Program-made: the position numbers and the translations under genes
Part shown: positions 1 to 11,170 of the stretch, one piece after another
Numbering within the stretch: position 1 is the first letter of the stretch
Layout of the letters: the number at the start of each line of letters is the position of its first letter
From: Lutraria lutraria
Taxonomy: Eukaryota; Mollusca; Bivalvia; Venerida; Mactridae
Length of the DNA: 64,000 nucleotides
Assembly: GCA_964023205.1 (NCBI GenBank)
Contig: OZ026851.1
Coordinates: 13,681,637 to 13,745,636 of the forward strand
Direction: 5' to 3'
Notes under the pieces: generated by a model
What the model was told of the DNA's origin: nothing
The model's database searches: none
The model's input: the letters and a program-made list of their open reading frames with translations, nothing else

Positions 1-1629
1 GTTTGTTAACGAGCTTGCTTTGACGGAAGAAAGATCTTACCCGGTACAAGTACTGGATTCAAACAGCTTCTTTTTGTTTTTTTTCACCCACAAATTTTAC
101 TTTTGAGGTTATACACTTGTAATTATTTTACTTTAGAATTATAATTCTTATTTCTGATGGATTTATGTAACTAACACAAATAAAAGATGAAATATTGGGA
201 TGAATATTACAGTATTCAATAATAAACAAATTTCTTTTTTTTTCGTCATAAATACGACATAATTAGCTGATATATAGTTCTTTATTTTAATGTTGATCTC
301 TCTTGAATTAATGAATTGTGAGGTGTTGTTTAAGGCCGATTATTTTATTTAGTTGTATTTTAATTAATTTACTCATTGCCTGGATTTGTGAGAATCGTAT
401 GGCAGCCATTTTAGTCTACAAATATTTTGTGTATTATGTGAAGATATCATTGTTTTTATTGGTTGGTGTGTTCCTCTGTATAAATATTGTGTATTTTGCA
501 ACATTTTATTCATTTTGGAATCTTCATAAAAAAATTGACACAAACATGATACTGATTCTATAAGCTCAAAGAAATTTTAGGTCAAGTTTGGGTCAAGGTC
601 ATTTTAAGCCTGTTTGGGTTAAGGTCATCTGGTATGATGACGGTCAAGGTAGTCAATTAGATATTTCGGGGGGGGGGGGTTAAAGACAACCGTTTTGGCT
701 AAGTTTGTTAGAGATGTTGGTGGGTTTGTTAATTTTAATATTTTGTGTGTAGTAAACTTGTTGTAAATTTTCTTATTTATGTGTTGACCAAATTCAGCTT
801 GTTGTACACAAATGAATGTTTATAAAAGCTACATTTTAACTTTACATCTATTTATATATAATACCCTCAGTCAGCTTAATAATAAAGATATGAAACTTTT
901 ATACACATTTTCTGTATTTTTAAGTAGTTACTATAGTAATTTTCTAGTCCAGAAATTTATCTTACTTTTTCTACCAATTTAGTGTTTAATTGATATTAAT
1001 ATCTGCATGTTTGACATAGCAATCTGACTGATACAAAACTGCTTCTTCTTTCAAGCAGGAGAATTAATTGGTTCTTAGTTCTCTACCATAATAATATTTG
1101 TATGCTTGACTTGGCAATTAATTGTAAAGGGAGGTAAATCTTTCCAACATTATTAGTTGTTGGCCTATTTCCAGTAAATGAAGACTGTAACAACTTGGTA
1201 TTTCTGAAATTTTGTCTGGATAAACCGACCTTTATCTCTTTTTCAATTATATGATGTTATTGAAACAAGAGGTCCATTAAAGTAACATAAAGAAATAATT
1301 CAAGTTTATAGCAGTTAACTTAGTAGCTGAACATATACGGCTAACATCACATGTGTATAATATTACATGTGGGAAATATCATAGCCATTCGGATATGGAC
1401 ACAGAAAGAATATTTTCAATGTTGAAATGTACTTTTATCTGATTTTAGGTCGTTAAAGAACAAACGTCAAGCCTAGGAATGTTAAAATATTTATAGAAGA
1501 AAAATTGGATTTTCAAAATTAAGGTTACACACATCTTTTTACAGATTTTTATAAAATCTGTCCCATCATAGTATTGCAGTTTTTAAGCAAGAAAAGTATA
1601 ACAACATCTAAAATTCAACAACATTTCTA

Positions 1630-1757
1630 TCATCGACCGGACAAGTTTGTATATTCCGTTTGACCTTGACGACGGAAACCATCTTCATAATTCTTTTTTA
1701 TCTTCTTGTACTGACCGTAGTCAAGCTCAATCCCATAATCGTCGGCAAACTTTCGAG
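1630..1757 (-). CDS. Membrane protein exon 4: cytoplasmic tail and stop
   Basis: This frame gives a charged, Tyr-rich tail beginning ARKFADDYG and ending NLSGR before TGA (1632-1630). It needs the acceptor AG at 1758-1759. The more canonical TTTCAG just upstream (exon start 1762) shifts the frame and yields a shorter tail ending at an early stop. I prefer the first because its product has balanced charge and is longer, but the point is open. An extra exon inside the 800-bp intron cannot be excluded. Confidence 0.42.
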
Positions 1758-4700
1758 CTTTTCTGAAAGCTTTTGAAATGAATAAGTTAGTAAACAGTTA
1801 AGAAAAATTCTTTCACATGAAGTTAATATCGTAAGAAAATGCTGAACTTTGAATAACATTCTGTTAAGTTATTAATGAACTGAAAAAAGCAGCAAAATAT
1901 GCTTTCAGGTTTTTTACCAGATTTGTGATTCAATGGAGTGAATTAATTCCTGGTTTGAAGGTAATTTTCTCACACATAAATTGTAATAGATTTACATACG
2001 TCAAAATATAACACACAGTAAAATCTACAATCAACTTATTACAATAAAGTTGGTATACAGAGGATGAATGACAAACACCTCTCTACAACAGCCACCAATG
2101 GGATTGACAAAAATGGCAAGGAGGTGGCTGTTGTTAGAGAGTCAAAAAACAAAGTAAAACATCAATTTGGGTTGCTAGTATATTGGCTGTAAGAGAGGTG
2201 GCTCTTGTTTTGAGAGTGAAAACAGAGTAAAACATCATTTGGGTTGCTAGTATATTGGCTGTAAGAGAGGTGGCTGTTGTTTAGAGAGTGAAAACAGAGT
2301 AAAACATCAATTTGGGTTGCTAGTATATTGGCTGTAAGGGAGGTGGCTGTTGTTTAGTGAGTGAAAACAGAGTAAAACATCAATTTGGGTTGCTAGTATA
2401 TTGGCTGTAAGAGAGGTGGCTGTTGTTTAGAGAGTGAAAACAGAACAAAACATCAATTTGGGTTGCTAGTATATTGGCTGTAAGAGAGGTGGCTGTTGTT
2501 TGGAAGTGATCCTTCGTGGGGGTTACAGGATTTGATATGGTTGTTAAATGAGGATTTACCATACATTGTTAATCTATACATACTTGGATCTCGGTTTAGA
2601 CAAATATCTCTCCAATCTCTGCAATGCCAGCACATTGTGTCCCATAATTTAAGACAACATGTTTTGCAGCAACCAATAAAACAAATACAAATTGTACAAG
2701 CGACTGAAAACAAAAATATTGCTTTTAAAGCATGTTTTTGCCAGTTTTTTGCAAATTTCTCAAATGCAGTCTCTTTCTTCTCTTGTCCCTGAAAATAACA
2801 AAAAGTACATGAAGGACATGAGTGCATGTTTTGATGAAACTTATTGAAGGGAATTAATAATGAATATAATTAATAATATCTTTTTTTCCTTGGTCATGAA
2901 ACCATTCAAATTATTTGATTAAGTTTACTGTTTAAGTTTCTTGATAAAATACTGCATGGGATTTATCTATTAATTATTAACTAAGATCACTGAATGTATT
3001 GCACAGTTCAGGCAAGCCTGATTAGGACAAGAATTGTTCGACAACTGACTGATATTTAAACAAATGTTCTACAAGATAAACTGTAGAAGTTATAAATTAG
3101 AATGCATTTATATTAACAACAATCTATTACTAATAATTTTTAACTTTAGTTTGTGTGATCCAGTCAAAATCAGAAAAATATTTTAATAAAGGATTAGAAA
3201 ATATTTTAAACAATCTTATCACTATTTTTTAAAGGCAGAGAATAAAAACTTAGATATGAGTTTGATGAATAATCTCAATCTATATAATCACAGACTTTGA
3301 TTTTAATTACTAACAGGAATATCGTAATCTTTCCCTCCATTTTCCCACTCATAAGTATCGTCATACTCCCACCTCCGTCTTCGATGATGTTTAACAAAAT
3401 TACCACTTTCTTCGGCAATCTCGTCTTTCGTCTTGTTTTCATCATTAATATTGTTAAGTAATAGTTTCATATTACGATCTTGTCCACCTGAACTGTTATT
3501 AACTAGCTCAGCATTTTTACTAATTAATTGTTTCATAAAACTATCTCCCCGATGTCTGCTATTGGGAATGATGCCACGCCTTCGTGAATGAATTTCTTGC
3601 GATAATTTTGAATCATTTGTGCTCAAACCTTTCCCTTCAGAAAAAATGTCCTTTACTGAAATGGTATAAAATTTACAATTAACAATAAGCTTCAAAGTTA
3701 GAAATTGAGGAAAAGAGGTAAAATCCCACTATTTGTACCATGATGTGTTCATACAACATATCATATGGAAAACGAAGGTTAACGGGGGTTTTTCTTACTA
3801 AGAAATATAAAGGATATGACACTGATAGTCAGCTTCCCCTCCAAAAATAAGCTAGATACATTTTTTCCCCAAAAAATATATTTCTTCTATATGTGTGTGA
3901 ATATTCCCCTTTGCCACTTTTGGGTATTTTTTCCCTAATTGTACCAAGTGCCTTCTCTTAATAGCCTTAAAAAGTGCTTAAACATGTTAATGATTTACTC
4001 TTGCACTGCAGTGTGTACATTCAAAGAATAACAAGAATCTTGATGGTTTGTCTGTTCAGTAAATGGGTTTTACTCTCATTAGATCTAAGACCATCGAAAA
4101 TGTCAACATTCTAACAACTACTGGGTATCTTATTTTCTATAACTTTGTAATCTTATCACATGCAATGGAATACCCAGACGAATCTGAATGTAAGGAATTT
4201 GACTGTATAATTAGTTGGCTGTAATATTTACAGCCCAATTAGCTCAGTTGGTTGCGGGTTCCAGCCCCGCATCAGGTACATTATTTTCCTCCTCCTATTA
4301 CATTTGATGCCGCGAGTGTGTGACTAGCCTTGGAATCCTAGAGCTAGGGTGTTCAAAGTAAAGTTTGGGTTTAATAGTCTGAAGTGATTGTCTCAATTAT
4401 TTTGAGAATCAAAGCACTGAGCGTACTGTCAGAAGCGAAAGTTAAAATGTTATTGATATTATTTGGTAGATATGCATTAGATGACTAATGATACCAAAAA
4501 TCTCAACCAACTCTAGGCCACAATGTCATGTTACAAACCCAAAGTATATTGTTTGGACTAATATTTTCCTCAAAAGGAAGAATCAGTTTTGGCCAGTGTA
4601 ATGAAGACGTTTTGGTAGAGGTCCACTTGTCATGCTCCAAATTCTGTTGAAGTATTTGAATAAATTTATAAATTGGCTGTGATATTAACTCGATCAAGCT

Positions 4701-5215
4701 CAGTTGGTAGAGCATCTGACTTGCAAGCAGGAGGTCCCAGATTCGAGCCCCACATCGCCTGCATTATTTTCCTCCTCCTATTGCACACAACGTATTATTA
4801 CTTGACAAGTTGAATGTTCTAAAATCTAGACTTTATAAATGTCAATTTAGCCAGACGTAGCCAGGGATACGAACTCAATTTGAAAAGTGAAAATAAAAAT
4901 GTTTTGCCAAATAATGGTCTGTTAGCCTAAAGCTAAGTGTGTTAGACCTTTCAAACAGCAAGAGAGTTTAATACTAGACAACTTGTGCGCGTATCATTCA
5001 TTCAAAGATGGCTACAGTACGCCCCTGCTGGGATAGACAACTGCCCTGTTCAAGCCTTGTAACTTGTTAGCTTACTGTGAAGTTGTTGATTTTGTTTTAA
5101 TCGTTATTTGCAAAAAAAGTTACATCTAGTGAGAGCATGATTTATTAGAAATTATTTACTTACACCCAACGTCCGTCGAGAGCAAAAAATAGACAAAAAA
5201 TACGCATAGCATCAT
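1630..5215 (-). CDS. Predicted type I single-pass membrane protein, four exons, family not recognised
   Basis: Reconstructed model: exons 5215-5164, 3655-3315, 2788-2560 and 1757-1630, totalling 750 nt, or 249 residues plus TGA. Intron phases agree at every junction (1, 0, 1). Residues 1-17 (MMLCVFFVYFLLSTDVG) look like a signal peptide. Residues about 18-131 are hydrophilic, with basic patches (SRRRG, HHRRRRW) and acidic stretches, so probably an ectodomain. Residues about 145-170 form one hydrophobic helix (around AIFLFSVACTICICFIGCC) followed by a Cys/Trp-rich juxtamembrane stretch. A charged Tyr-containing tail ends in NLSGR. The first three exons are well supported by splice consensus and phase; the last junction has alternatives. 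I recognise no domain. The protein is inferred to sit in the plasma or a secretory membrane. The last intron carries a 73-bp tandem array. Confidence 0.6.
2093..2505 (+). repeat. Tandem array, 72-74-bp unit, about 5.5 copies
   Basis: The unit contains GTAAGAGAGGTGGCTGTTGT; its starts at 2189, 2261, 2333, 2406 and 2480 show the period. It lies in the last intron of the minus-strand gene. An inverted fragment of the same sequence (CACCTCTCTACAACAGCCACC-like) precedes it at 2077-2097, so the array may have grown from one end of a mobile element. Confidence 0.85.
2560..2788 (-). CDS. Membrane protein exon 3: transmembrane helix
   Basis: The acceptor is TTATTTTCAG and the exon starts in phase 0 with GQEKKETAFEKF. 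A hydrophobic helix with many Cys residues follows, then the CWHCRDW region. Two donors give the same phase: G|GTAAAT after 2560 (chosen) and GTATGT after 2584. The choice changes the product by eight residues. Confidence 0.58.
3315..3655 (-). CDS. Membrane protein exon 2: ectodomain
   Basis: Preceded by a pyrimidine-rich acceptor ending TTTCAG and followed by donor GTTAGT (3314-3309). It encodes 113 full codons, open throughout. The composition is hydrophilic, with Arg clusters near HSRRRG and KHHRRRRW and an acidic/Tyr stretch near EYDDTYEWENGG. One N-glycosylation-like NNSS and one NKT sequon are visible. There are no Cys pairs of the kind seen in Ig or EGF modules. Confidence 0.62.
4226..4300 (+). 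repeat. tRNA-derived SINE fragment
   Basis: An A-box-like TAGCTCAGTTGG lies next to a T-arm-like GGGTTCCAGCCCC, with the anticodon region deleted. It is followed by the tail TTTTCCTCCTCCTATT also seen in the copy at 4.7 kb. Confidence 0.55.
4675..4790 (+). repeat. tRNA(Ala)-like SINE
   Basis: The sequence has tRNA-like A box (AGCTCAGTTGGTAGAGC), anticodon loop CTTGCAA (anticodon TGC, Ala type) and B box (GATTCGAGCCCC). The acceptor stem does not pair, so this is not a working tRNA. The 3' tail TTTTCCTCCTCCTATT is shared with the 4.2-kb copy and resembles that of the 44-kb copy. Confidence 0.6.
5164..5215 (-). CDS. Membrane protein exon 1: signal peptide
   Basis: The first Met codon (5215-5213) is followed directly by a second Met. 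Upstream the frame stays open, with no ATG before a stop, so this is the only start. The exon gives a short hydrophobic leader with the core LCVFFVYFLL and ends at a consensus donor, GTAAGT (5163-5158), in phase 1. The single overhanging T joins the TA that begins the next exon to make a Leu codon. Confidence 0.6.
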
Positions 5216-5256
5216 AATGATAATCGCGCCATACACGGCAAACAAAATGGCGTCAT
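5212..5256 (-). promoter_or_regulatory. Possible uORF overlapping the membrane-protein start codon
   Basis: An ATG at 5256-5254 opens a 14-codon frame whose TGA (5214-5212) overlaps the main ATG as ATGA. If transcription starts upstream of it, the main frame would be reached by leaky scanning or reinitiation. The transcript start is not known. Confidence 0.3.
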
Positions 5257-5265
5257 GATTGTGAA

Positions 5266-5273
5266 TGACGTCA
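5266..5273. promoter_or_regulatory. CRE palindrome TGACGTCA upstream of membrane-protein gene
   Basis: A perfect 8-bp cAMP-response element lies about 50 bp upstream of the predicted start codon, a typical promoter-proximal position. Two GCCAT-type motifs sit between it and the ATG. There is no TATA box. Confidence 0.4.
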
Positions 5274-5329
5274 TATTATCAATCTTATCCAGAGTTGTCA
5301 TTCTTTATTATGCGTGTTAACGTAGTGAT

Positions 5330-5384
5330 AGGGGAAGTAACTTCAGACGAACTAATCAAATTCCCCGCAACGGTTACTTCCCCT
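5330..5384. repeat. Short hairpin AGGGGAAGTAAC / GTTACTTCCCCT
   Basis: Perfect 12-bp inverted arms enclose about 31 bp. The right half (CCCCGC..CGGTTACTTCCC) recurs at 36301-36325 and a weaker relative lies near 8300, so it is a small dispersed element. Confidence 0.5.
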
Positions 5385-5769
5385 GATCAGTACAGGTGCG
5401 AGGAGTTTGGCGAAGAAACCAACCATATTTTCACAAAACCAGTTGAATCGATTACAACTGATGTCAGGTCTTTGACTTCTAAATTTCAATTTGTAAACAA
5501 ACTTAACGATTCCATTCATTTAATTTTTCTTTACATTTTTATGTACTTTTTAATTAGACTATGTACTACGAAGACTATGAATATTAAGTAGACAACGAAT
5601 ATAAAAGCGTGTTCCATTTGATATTTACGATAATTGCATTTTTATGTAGGTAGAATATCAAATGACGTGACTTGTGAGAAAAGCGTGATAAATTATTTAA
5701 ATAACATTACACAAATCATTTGAACTCACGCGTTCGTTGAAGTGTGAACATGATTGTTTAGCGTACTTC

Positions 5770-5813
5770 AGTAAACCAAGGACATGTATATGTATATAAG
5801 TCCTTGAGTAAAC
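5770..5813. mobile_element. 30-bp palindromic micro-element with 7-bp target duplication
   Basis: The element at 5777-5806 starts CAAGGACATG and ends AAGTCCTTG. It is flanked on both sides by AGTAAAC (5770-5776 and 5807-5813). A 40-bp relative lies at 24827-24866. Confidence 0.55.
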
Positions 5814-5814
5814 A

Positions 5815-7985
5815 TATTTGAACACAATACAATGTATTTTGAAGGCATTGACAAAACAGCCTAATTAAGAATGGCATTCTTAAACAATGTTTTTTGTTGA
5901 TATTTTGTCAATTTAATTCTTTACGACCGAATTCAAATTTAATCACAGCGGGTACTTCTAATATATATATTTCTACGTATTTATTTAAGACCTTCAGTAG
6001 TATTTTGATAAACACAGCATTTAAATTCTTGGAGAATATAATTATAATGTTATTACTTTTTTTATAATATTCACAACAAAATGGGTAGATGTGCAAAAAT
6101 CATGAACATACCAACTATTTTATGTTGATGTTCTAAAATTAGAAAGCTTTGTCAATTTCATACGGGCGCCCAGCGCGTGCAATCCTGTGTAGAAACCAAT
6201 CGCTATGGACAGGTGCGGACGCAAAAAATCGCGATAGTTTGTAGGGGAAACAAAAGTGTTAGGCAAAGGAAAAAAAACTAATGAATTATCTGGACATTGA
6301 CTAAAAAGATAAAAACACATGTATGGCGTTCTTTCAAACAAGCGAACCCGCACGATGCGGTTAATACAGCTCTGTTTATTATTTCGATTTGTGTCGTCTG
6401 CACGGAAAAGAATTCGGACCACCGGCGTCAATTGATAGATTTTACCACAATTTGACAAGTAAACAATGTAAACCTCCACTGTTCAACAAGTACAAAAGGT
6501 AAATAGAAATACCGCATGCAAATATTTTTTTATTCTCCTGGAGAAACTTTCATTAGAATTTTGCTATCGTTTTTTTCTCACAAGAAATGCATGATTTTGT
6601 CCCGAACATTTTTTTTGTATCTATGACAAGGTCGAAGGAATCGGGGGCTAGGGGGGGCGGGGTTAAGCCATCGCTGTAAAAGTTAAGCCCCCCCCCCCCC
6701 AATCTGAAATTGCTTCCTTCGGGCCTGTATGAGTTGGTATTTAAAGGCCGGTACAGTCATTTATTCTTCATCATTTTACAAATCATAGTACTGTCGGGAA
6801 CCCGACTGAACAGCGTACCAATTTTGCAACAAAATGTACGGTCCCATGTCCACACGTTGTACGGTCCGGCGTGTAGCATTTCGTGTAGTATGAAATCAAA
6901 TTATAAATTGAGTTTGTTTTACCCTCGCCACCGAGATGTTCCCACATGGGCGAGCTAAAAGTAATCAAATTAGTGCGTGCACATTTATACACGCTTATAC
7001 GTACTGACGTTTTTTTATATATTTTAGGCCGAAGAAATGTTTGTTTCCGATTATATTTATATGATTATACATGTACATGCATGCTCATTAACAATCGGTA
7101 GGTCGGGGCGTTTTTTGTGGATATTTTCGTTCCCGGGCTTGAATCAAAAGTCGCGGGGAGAATAGGGTGGGTCGATATAAGGCTATTCCTTTAATTGGTA
7201 TTAAAGAACAAATAACCTCCGAATAATAGACACCTGCCAGTAAAGACCCCATTTTGTCTTTATTTTGTTTAAAGTAAATTTGTATAAACGAATCGAATGC
7301 CTATGCAATAGATATATTACTTCAGACGCACGATCGCCGGTTACTTACTTTGAAAGGTCTTTAGGTTTTGAACGAACTGTCAGGTTCGCAATATATAATG
7401 GAAGGTACCGTTCCTCTACGGATTTCATAAATAAGATACAGTTAAATTATCAATTCGGCACACTTCGACCGGTTTTATATGCAGTAGCGGAATCGGCCGA
7501 GGTGTTCTGGAAGCTGATAAACGTTATTTTAAAAAATATTTTCCATGTGTGCTTGACAGCTTTTATCGTCAATTTGAAAATAGTTGCGAAAATACAGCCG
7601 TAAGTAAGGGGAGTGACTCCGCGTTGCTTAACGATAGTGTTACTTTCATTAATAATTACCATAACTCTACATAGTCAGAGTTGTTCTTCTTTAATCAAAA
7701 TCTTAAAAATTCTACGAGTCTCTTTTAGGCCCCATCATGTATTCAGACGAGTGCCCTTTTTCGCATTCGCTGTCATAATTTTTCATGATCACACAGTAGG
7801 GGTTCAACATCTACATTTTATTTCCATTAATGTCATTGGGCTTTGTGGTACCAAAAATAAACAAACACGTTCCGCCATGAATAGAAATGAAAATAATGTT
7901 TTTTCTGTGATTTTCATATGTATTAAAACATTTTTTGTTGCCAATGTAATGCCGTTTGTCTTGTTTTACAAGAATGTTTTATCAA
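5815..7985. other. No supportable gene
   Basis: Several open frames of 60-126 codons occur on both strands (for example 6120-6479 minus, 7265-7603 plus, 7613-7993 plus). None has recognisable domains, convincing splice context or codon bias. The interval has poly-G and poly-C runs near 6650-6705. Confidence 0.4.
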
Positions 7986-7988
7986 AAC

Positions 7989-8167
7989 ACTGAAAGCCCT
8001 AATTGAAACTGAACTAACATAGACTTGCACTGCCACATGTACTGGGGAATTAGTTCAATAATTGCTTTTTGGATGTAGAAGAACGTAGTACTAAGGTGCA
8101 CATAAAAATTCATGCGCGCCGAGCGAGTGATGGCTATGGAAAGTTGAACAATCGTTCAGTTTCCAAA
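7989..8167 (+). repeat. GGAAACTGAAC-ended dispersed repeat, copy A
   Basis: It shares with copies near 10.3, 19.1, 33.8, 35.5, 45.2, 46.5 and 53.5 kb the order: GAAACTGAAC end, TTGCACTGC, GTAGTACT, CGAGTGATGGC-like box, and GTTCAGTTTCC end. The ends are inverted repeats, as in a foldback element or MITE. Confidence 0.65.
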
Positions 8168-8195
8168 AGATCAATACCAGAGGTGTATGTGAGAG

Positions 8196-8266
8196 TAAAG
8201 TGGTTCCTGTTCCTAGTTGCAGTGCGCTAAAGGCTTGTACAGACATATCCAACGGGAACCAGTTTA
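8196..8266. mobile_element. Miniature palindromic element (TAAACTGGTTCCCGTT family), copy 1
   Basis: The ends are TAAAGTGGTTCCTGTT and AACGGGAACCAGTTTA. Two closer relatives at 58.6 and 60.3 kb have 9-bp target duplications; here the flanks match only loosely, as expected of an older copy. Confidence 0.6.
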
Positions 8267-8494
8267 ACGTGCGATATGACGAACGAAAACTCTAGCAATT
8301 TCCCCGCAGCGGTCAGTACAGAAAGTTAAAGCAGCAAAACGTGACGTAGTCGGTGCGAGGGCTATGCATATCTAGATAGATAGTAATGAGTAAGGCAAAG
8401 AAATCGTCCACGTAAGTATCAATCGTCCGTAAACATATCTATCAAACCAATTCATGATCAATTTATACGACTATACCCCCAACAGAGCTATTCA

Positions 8495-8530
8495 AAAAGT
8501 GTCTTCTAACGTTTGTAAGAAGACACTTTT
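8495..8530. repeat. Palindrome AAAAGTGTCTTCT / AGAAGACACTTTT
   Basis: Perfect 13-bp arms enclose a 10-bp loop containing AACGTTTG. The GTCTTCT/AGAAGAC core recurs in the larger hairpin 90 bp downstream. Confidence 0.6.
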
Positions 8531-8615
8531 CAATGACTCAACTTTCACGTGGTCATAATCCTTTATCGTCGTATAAGTCAGATACACGTACTCGTATTTT
8601 CTTCAAAAATGTCTT

Positions 8616-8727
8616 CTTACAGACGCTAAGAAGACGGTTCCCTTAGACAAACAACCATTTTATCCTCGGCTTCGCCTCGGACAAATTGGTTGTTTATCTA
8701 AGCGAACCGTCTTCTTACGTCTGTAAG
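8616..8727. repeat. 112-bp hairpin with about 45-bp arms
   Basis: The arms begin CTTACAGACG and end CGTCTGTAAG and pair with few mismatches. The loop is GC-rich (CCTCGGCTTCGCCTCGG). Each arm also contains the GTCTTCTTAC/TAAGAAGAC motif, so alternative shorter hairpins are possible. Confidence 0.75.
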
Positions 8728-9859
8728 AGAAAAACTCGTACTGTATCGCATCGTATCGCCTCGTTCTGATAATGGAATCTAAGGTATGCATATAATTTGA
8801 GAGTGGCCTATTACTAGTATGCATTAATGGATACGTGGCGGTACTCGTGAAGGTCGATTCGACCTGGTAAATACTGAGTTCATTGACACGAGCTAGAGGA
8901 TGAATAACCCATAAATTTATAGGATGAAATAAGAAGGTTTCTTTGATGTGCATAATTCGTCTAGCTGTTTTATGATAAAAACATGTGTTGCTTTGTGGTT
9001 TAGTAAACATATACTGTAAAAAAACACACTTTTTAAAGTATCAACGAATAATCGTCTCTTTCAGTTCGTTGACACCACAGCAATGAGTGCTCATGACTAC
9101 ATATTCTGTAACTACGTTCTGGCCCCTAGGTTATAAAACTGGAGAACAATCTCCGCCGAGCTCAAATCGCAATAACTTTCTCAAAGTACATGTACATGTA
9201 TTAAGGTTGAAAAGATGAAGTTAATTAATGTTTAAATACATATTTGAACAGATGCTGTCTGATTATAATTAACTCAACATTAAAAGACCAGATTTGATAT
9301 TAGAGCTTGGAGACAGATCTAAAGTTTTATAATCTCAGGAACTGGTATACGCTGGAAAACAAAAAAAAAACAGTAACTTCTGAATTTGTGATTTGGTACT
9401 GAAGTACAGTTTTTGGAGATCGCTTGTAAAAGGTGGTTGGAAGGACAGATTTTACTGTAATTGGAGGCGTATATCAATCCAAGTACTTTAAATGCCTCTG
9501 TATTAATAAACAGTTGTCTGAGGATCGCCATTAAGATAATATTTGAGACAAGAACGAGGTAGAGTAAGGATAGACTTTATTTTCAAGTGGAATATTGAGG
9601 ACACATATCGAAGAACCGGGCCGAAAGTATAGGAATATGTGTAATAATGAAATGCTATTTATTATGAAGTTTGCACTAAGTGAACTTAGTTGTAATTAGT
9701 GGACTAAGTTCATTTACAATAGAATCAGTGAGTTGTGTTCACTGCGAGGTCCTTGTATACATATCATTAGATCATTGAACTGTTCAGTGTTAAAGCTATC
9801 CAACATTCAGTCTAAGTTTTCTGGTTTGCTAAGTTTAATGAGTTTACAATCGATCGAAA

Positions 9860-10036
9860 TACAGTCAAGCATATAAAGAAAGGCCACCATAGGGAAAGAA
9901 ATGATATAGCCTTTATTGACAGGTGGTCTGAATTCGGACTGAGTCATTTCGTCTAAATACTAGTTTTTAAAAGAATGGACTTCATTCACAGGATGGCTTT
10001 TATTCGGATGAGGCCGCTTACACAGACTTGACTGTA
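9860..10036. mobile_element. Mariner-like MITE, TACAGTCAAG family
   Basis: The termini are TACAGTCAAG and CTTGACTGTA, flanked by TA. The internal motif 'ttTATTCGGA' and 'gcctttattgacaggtgg'-like text recur in the copies near 18.6, 20.0 and 45.4 kb. Confidence 0.65.
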
Positions 10037-10280
10037 TATGTACGTGATCCAATGAAATTATAGGAAATGTATCTGAACTTTAAACATGTATATAGTCTGT
10101 ATAAATATAGTCTCCGAGCATGTGTGTATTTGTCCATCTGTACATGTATGTATGTATCTGATCTGAATTGACACACCCTTCAATGAAACCATGGATACAA
10201 AACAGTAATATTCGCTGATTTGGGGCTCTTTAAGGAACCATTATTGTACATTCCAAACTGTAGACAGTCCTTAAATCAAA

Positions 10281-10468
10281 TTACTGAAAGTACTCATAGA
10301 AATTGAACTTTCATTTTTATCTAAGTGCACTGCAACATGGATCGCGAACTAGCTTAACAATTTCATGGCGAACGTAGAAAATCGTAGTACTTCGGTCGTC
10401 ATAAAAATTCATGCGCACCGAGTGAGTGGCGGCCATGGAAAGCTGAACTATCGTTCAGTTTCCAAAAA
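10281..10468 (+). repeat. GGAAACTGAAC-ended dispersed repeat, copy B
   Basis: It runs from TACTGAAAGTACTCATAG to GTTCAGTTTCC and carries the internal TGCACTGCAACATGG and GTAGTACTTCGGTC boxes. Confidence 0.65.
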
Positions 10469-10934
10469 AAAAATGCTGATTTGCGGTTGCGACGTAAATT
10501 TTTAACCATAGGGTAGGTAGATAGGCTTATTTTATTCATTTTTTTATTGTAAAATACGCAAAATGCTCCCGGGGGATTTTTTATTGAGTCTGTTGCGCAA
10601 CTGCGAACTGCAAACATTTGTAGGAGGTCATTATACACTGCGCTGGTTCGTTAATGATAAAGCACTGAATATGAAGCTGTATTCGGAGTAGTTGTTGCTT
10701 TTCCTAGGATTTCCCATGTACAAAAGTATATAAACAATGTATGTAGGACGTATAAAGATATAACCATCATGTTTTTATTTTAAAAGAATGTACAAAGGAT
10801 AATAACACAAGTATGGCTAAACAAAAGTATGGGTTAAATTTTGTATAAATTTGCGGTGTTCGTTCGTAAAAACAAATGTAATAATTGAACTGTAATTGAC
10901 TTTGTATCATCTAATGTGCTGTTGGCCGTGTGTA

Positions 10935-11170
10935 CATGTATGTGTAAAAAGAAGGTTTCTGACTAGTAATCACTAACTCCTTGCCGTTTCAACTTCCGAC
11001 TCGAGTCTCACCCAAGACTGTGAGAAAGCTGTGCAGCTGGCTTACATAATGCCGGAAGTTTTACCAGCGTATAAGCCTTGGGTCTTCAACCTCTGTTTAA
11101 GGCGGGAAAGGTCGTCACATGACCCTGTCTGTTGGTTCGACTTCCTGCATCTCAGTCACGTTGACCCCTT
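10935..11170 (+). repeat. Left arm of a ~2.6-kb inverted repeat
   Basis: Its outer part (near TAGTAATCACTAACTCCTTG) is the reverse complement of sequence just right of the N gap (13480-13545). Its inner part (near GACTTCCTGCATCTCAGTC) is the reverse complement of 12905-12955. Confidence 0.6.

Noticed and set aside
318..563. 81-codon plus-strand frame, hydrophobic
   Set aside because: AT-rich, dominated by Ile, Leu, Phe and Tyr codons expected by chance, with no splice or promoter context. A short membrane protein cannot be fully excluded.
6120..6479. 119-codon minus-strand frame
   Set aside because: No domain, no repeat and no splice support; composition looks random.
7265..7993. Two consecutive plus-strand frames of 112 and 126 codons
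   Set aside because: No recognisable domain and a competing minus-strand frame over the overlap; likely chance in a less AT-rich patch.
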